Translations under genes and position numbers: made by a program
Assembly: GCA_022578605.1 (NCBI GenBank)
Contig: MU394054.1
Coordinates: 1,056,945-1,120,944, forward strand
Source: Camillea tinctor
Taxonomy: Eukaryota; Ascomycota; Sordariomycetes; Xylariales; Xylariaceae
Reading direction: 5' to 3'
DNA: 64,000 nucleotides
Notes under the pieces: model-generated
Databases searched by the model: none
What the model was told of the DNA's origin: nothing
The model's input: the letters and a program-made list of their open reading frames with translations, nothing else
Part shown: one piece after another, positions 61,273 through 64,000 of the stretch
Layout of the letters: the number at the start of each line of letters is the position of its first letter
Numbering within the stretch: the stretch's first letter is position 1

Positions 61273-62673
61273 CTAGAAGTACCATTGGGCATGTATTAAC
61301 AGCTTGTCAAACGAGGAGCAATCGAGATTGAAAGCAGTCCTGTCCTAGAATAGAAATTAATATTAAAGTATTCTTCGAGTTACGAATAATCAGTGAAGGC
61401 TATGAGTTCTCCACTGCCTATGCTTTATTATTAGATATGTCTTCAATCAGTAGCATACTATAAGCTTGGGTACCGACTTTTTTCTGAACTAAGGTCTTCC
61501 CCCTTTTTTTTCTTACAAAGATTGCAGGTCAATGCCCTCTAGGGGACGCGGGACACACCCTCTCAATTTTCTGTCGCTAGATAGTCTTGACCGCCAAACC
61601 TTACCTGGTAAATAGAACAATATACCTATGCAAATATACACTGCAGATGACTCTACAGTATTAGATATATGTGGTGTGATCAGAGGCTACTCAATATATC
61701 TATATTGTTTTTTCCCTTACATATACGTGTTGTTGGATACGGAGTATACACATATAAAATTGTCATTAGATTGATTCTACATAAGCTGTTGTCAAGGAAA
61801 CACCTCTGGAAAAAAAGATAATGCCTTATGTTCCATACAGAAAACTATCGTGATGTTAATAAAGAATTCCGGTCCGTACTCTTTCGTTCTTGAAAACATA
61901 TTGTACGGACAATGCTTGACTTTTACGTCCTCAGTTGTTTTGTCTTTACAACCCAGGTGTCTCACTTCACCATTTCGTCGTTGATTATCCATATTAAAGC
62001 GCTTATTGGCTATACAGATGTAGTTTTTATGATGGAGGCGTCTTGGTTTCGTGAAGTGATGAAGTGTTGAAATAATGGGGGTAGTTCATATAATGTTATC
62101 TAGGTCAAGAGGGAAGTTAATACAATTGAAATTATATACCTTGTACATCAACCCTAGAGTATGCAATTACAATAATATACCATAGTATAGGACCTATTTG
62201 TGTAAATGCGACTTGTCTCGGTGTAAGCATTATTTTGTTGTTGAGTTATGCCACTTTATCAGAGGAAGCACACGAAGAGTGTTTTCATCCTATACCTATG
62301 CAGTATAGGTTCTGCGTAGGCACTAAATGTTCCATTCAGCACTAGCGGGATCCACTAACTAAAGGCCGGCAGCACTAGCGATTGGCGGGCCAAATCAATC
62401 TAATGACCGCATGCCAATCGCGTGCTAGTACAGTAACCCAAGTTAGTGTAGTGTAGTTAAGAGGGATCTTTAGGATGAGCAAATTCAGATAGAGTACCTA
62501 AGGTATGTTTTAGAACTCACTTTTGTCTATTGATCTAAACCGAGCCAGCATATTGTATGAAAAAAAATTTATAGAATTGGAGCACGATATAGTTTATAGA
62601 GCTGCCGGTTAATTACCCCTTTTCTCTGACAAAAAAAAAAGTTCAATCACCAATTAGGTATAAATCGTCAACA
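61273..62673. other. intergenic
   Basis: AT-rich spacer. A short direct repeat CAGCACTAGCG occurs at 62337 and 62370. An imperfect inverted repeat (arms about 62371-62387 and 62412-62430) could fold into a hairpin. No coding content. Confidence 0.5.
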
Positions 62674-63781
62674 ATGGTATGAAGTGTTGGACGGGCTATT
62701 TGATCCCTTATTGACCTTTGCTCTCATTTACTTTTCTACCCTTCCCCTTTCTAGACTCACTTCTCATATTGATACGTACTGTTGCTTTACAGGTTCACGC
62801 GGACGCATCCAACTTTGCCGAAGGGGTGACCAAGGAACAGGCATACACGCAAGTCCTGTTACAGGCCGAGGGTCTCTTTGACGGCCAGAGAAACTGGGTT
62901 AGCCTTGATTTATCTTCCTTCTTCCTTTTCCGTATCTACTTCCTTTCCTTATAATGACGATATAAAAATACTCATTATACCTTGACGTTAGGTTTGGTAT
63001 GTCGATGTGGTCCACAAACACATATACACACACATATGCATACATATGCGTACGGACACTAGACACTTCTTGTCTTGTTCTCCCCCTCTCTCCCCGGCCC
63101 TTCCGGTATCTACCTCGTATGCAAAGCACGGACTAATGACGACAAAAGCAACCTAGCCAATACAGCATCGCTGCTATGGCACGCCTACAAATCGCTACCG
63201 TCGCCGAGTAGACAAGTAAACTGGGCAGGTAGGTACATAGCGTTATCCCCTACCACCCCTCTCACATTACCGTTATCGCCACAATCTCTCTATCTCTCCA
63301 CCAAGTCTAGAACCTGGGTTTGGATGGGTTGTATCTGGTTTTTCCGGTTTTTCTCCTTTTCTTTTTTGGGAATTTCCCATGTAAACCGCCCTTTGCTGAT
63401 CCTCCCTTTTCCGATATAGGTTTCTATACGCTAGACCCCCAGAAGAAGGGTGCCAGCCCGCAGCAACAGCTCGTACTCGGTCCCTTCCAGGGCAAGGTAG
63501 CCTGCCAGACCATCGCTTTTGGCAGGGGCGTTTGCGGAGCCGCAGCGGCGACGCGGACAACGCAGCTGGTCCCAGACGTGGAACAGTTCCCCGGTCACAT
63601 CGCATGCGACGGGGATAGCAGGAGCGAGATCGTGGTTCCCATCGTGACAGGGGAGGGGGACGAACGCCGGCTCGTGGCGATTATCGATGTTGACTGCGCC
63701 GATCTGAACGGGTTCGACGAGGTAGACAAGAAGTATCTTGAGCAGCTAGCTGAGCTGCTCGCAAAGGGCTGTGACTGGTGA
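62674..63781 (+). CDS. free methionine-R-sulfoxide reductase (fRMsr, GAF domain)
   Basis: Proposed exons 62674-62676 (the ATG alone), 62793-62897, 62992-62996 (5-nt microexon), 63149-63228 and 63420-63781, total 184 residues. The protein reads MVHADASNFAEGVTKEQAY, then GLFDGQRNW, NLANTASLLWHAY, VNWAGFYTLDP and LGPFQGKVACQTIAFGRGVC. It continues with EQFPGHIACDGDSRSEIVVP and ends ACDW-like (KGCDW). Cys93, Cys103 and Cys127 have the 10- and 24-residue spacing of the three catalytic/resolving Cys of E. coli fRMsr (84, 94, 118). The enzyme reduces free Met-(R)-sulfoxide with thioredoxin, in the cytosol, protecting against oxidative stress. No Met occurs in exon 2, so the ATG-only first exon is needed. 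The join around 62898-63148 is unusual (see findings). Confidence 0.9.
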
Positions 63782-64000
63782 TGGAGATGGGCTGACACTA
63801 TACTCTAATATGTGATGTATTCATACACAGATGTACTTTATTCTGGTTGCCCTGCATACCTGGTGCTAGGTCTTATGCCAGCCATGGATTAGGAACGACT
63901 ATGATGAAATCGTACTTTGGTTTCTCCCAAGACAAATTGTTATCAAGTCAAGTGACCCTATCAGCTAATACATTGATACGAAATGAGATATGTACAAAAT
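63782..64000. other. 3' flank of fRMsr gene
   Basis: No feature recognised up to the window end. Confidence 0.5.

Noticed and set aside
1..64000. CRISPR arrays, bacterial operons, viral genes or secondary-metabolite clusters
   Set aside because: None seen; the window is eukaryotic and no core PKS/NRPS/terpene enzyme or viral protein appears.

Overview
The window is nuclear DNA from a filamentous ascomycete (Pezizomycotina, most likely a Sordariomycete). Coding regions are interrupted by short introns (about 45-200 bp) with GT...AG ends and CTAAC/CTGAC-type branch sites. Gene products include fungal families such as a DUF3824-type protein, a fungal Ten1 and a fungal MARVEL protein. One DNA transposon is converted to almost pure A/T, as expected after repeat-induced point mutation (RIP). 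All exon coordinates were assembled by hand from frame, splice signals and remembered family consensus, not from transcripts. Where a CDS entry gives one start and end, the exons are listed in its evidence.

Layout. 1-5.1 kb is AT-rich spacer. 5.4-6.4 kb holds an intronless, GC-rich D-2-hydroxyacid dehydrogenase. 7.2-8.3 kb is a three-exon BTB/POZ gene. 8.3-10.8 kb has no gene I can support. 10.8-12.5 kb holds two small, newly assembled genes of unknown function. 12.6-13.2 kb (minus) is the telomere-capping subunit Ten1, divergent from the ESCRT-III gene snf7 (14.1-14.9 kb). 15-20.9 kb is spacer with one orphan coding fragment. 20.9-31.1 kb is one gene for a 3,349-residue acidic, mostly disordered protein. 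32.6-34.7 kb is a RIP-mutated Fot1/pogo-like element with TA target duplication. 36.5-37.1 kb is a MARVEL membrane protein and 39.1-40.4 kb a repeat-built hydrophilic protein. 40.9-42.2 kb (minus) is a METTL7-like methyltransferase. 43.1-44.5 kb (minus) is an ER-lumenal DnaJ ending in KDEL, divergent from the spliceosomal helicase prp2 (45.3-48.3 kb). 49.4-52.9 kb (minus) is a six-exon DUF3824-type protein. 53.6-53.9 kb is a poly-G/poly-C tract with an assembly gap. 56.3-61.3 kb is a giant MFS-like transporter with an in-frame TAG at a probable Trp position. 62.7-63.8 kb is free methionine-R-sulfoxide reductase, with a start-codon-only first exon and a probable 5-nt microexon.

The genes are mostly unrelated housekeeping and lineage genes; I see no biosynthetic or defence cluster. 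The most interesting signals are the TGG-to-TAG change in the transporter, which fits the fungal A-to-I editing context, the TSD-like intron insertion in the fRMsr gene, and the two large disordered proteins.
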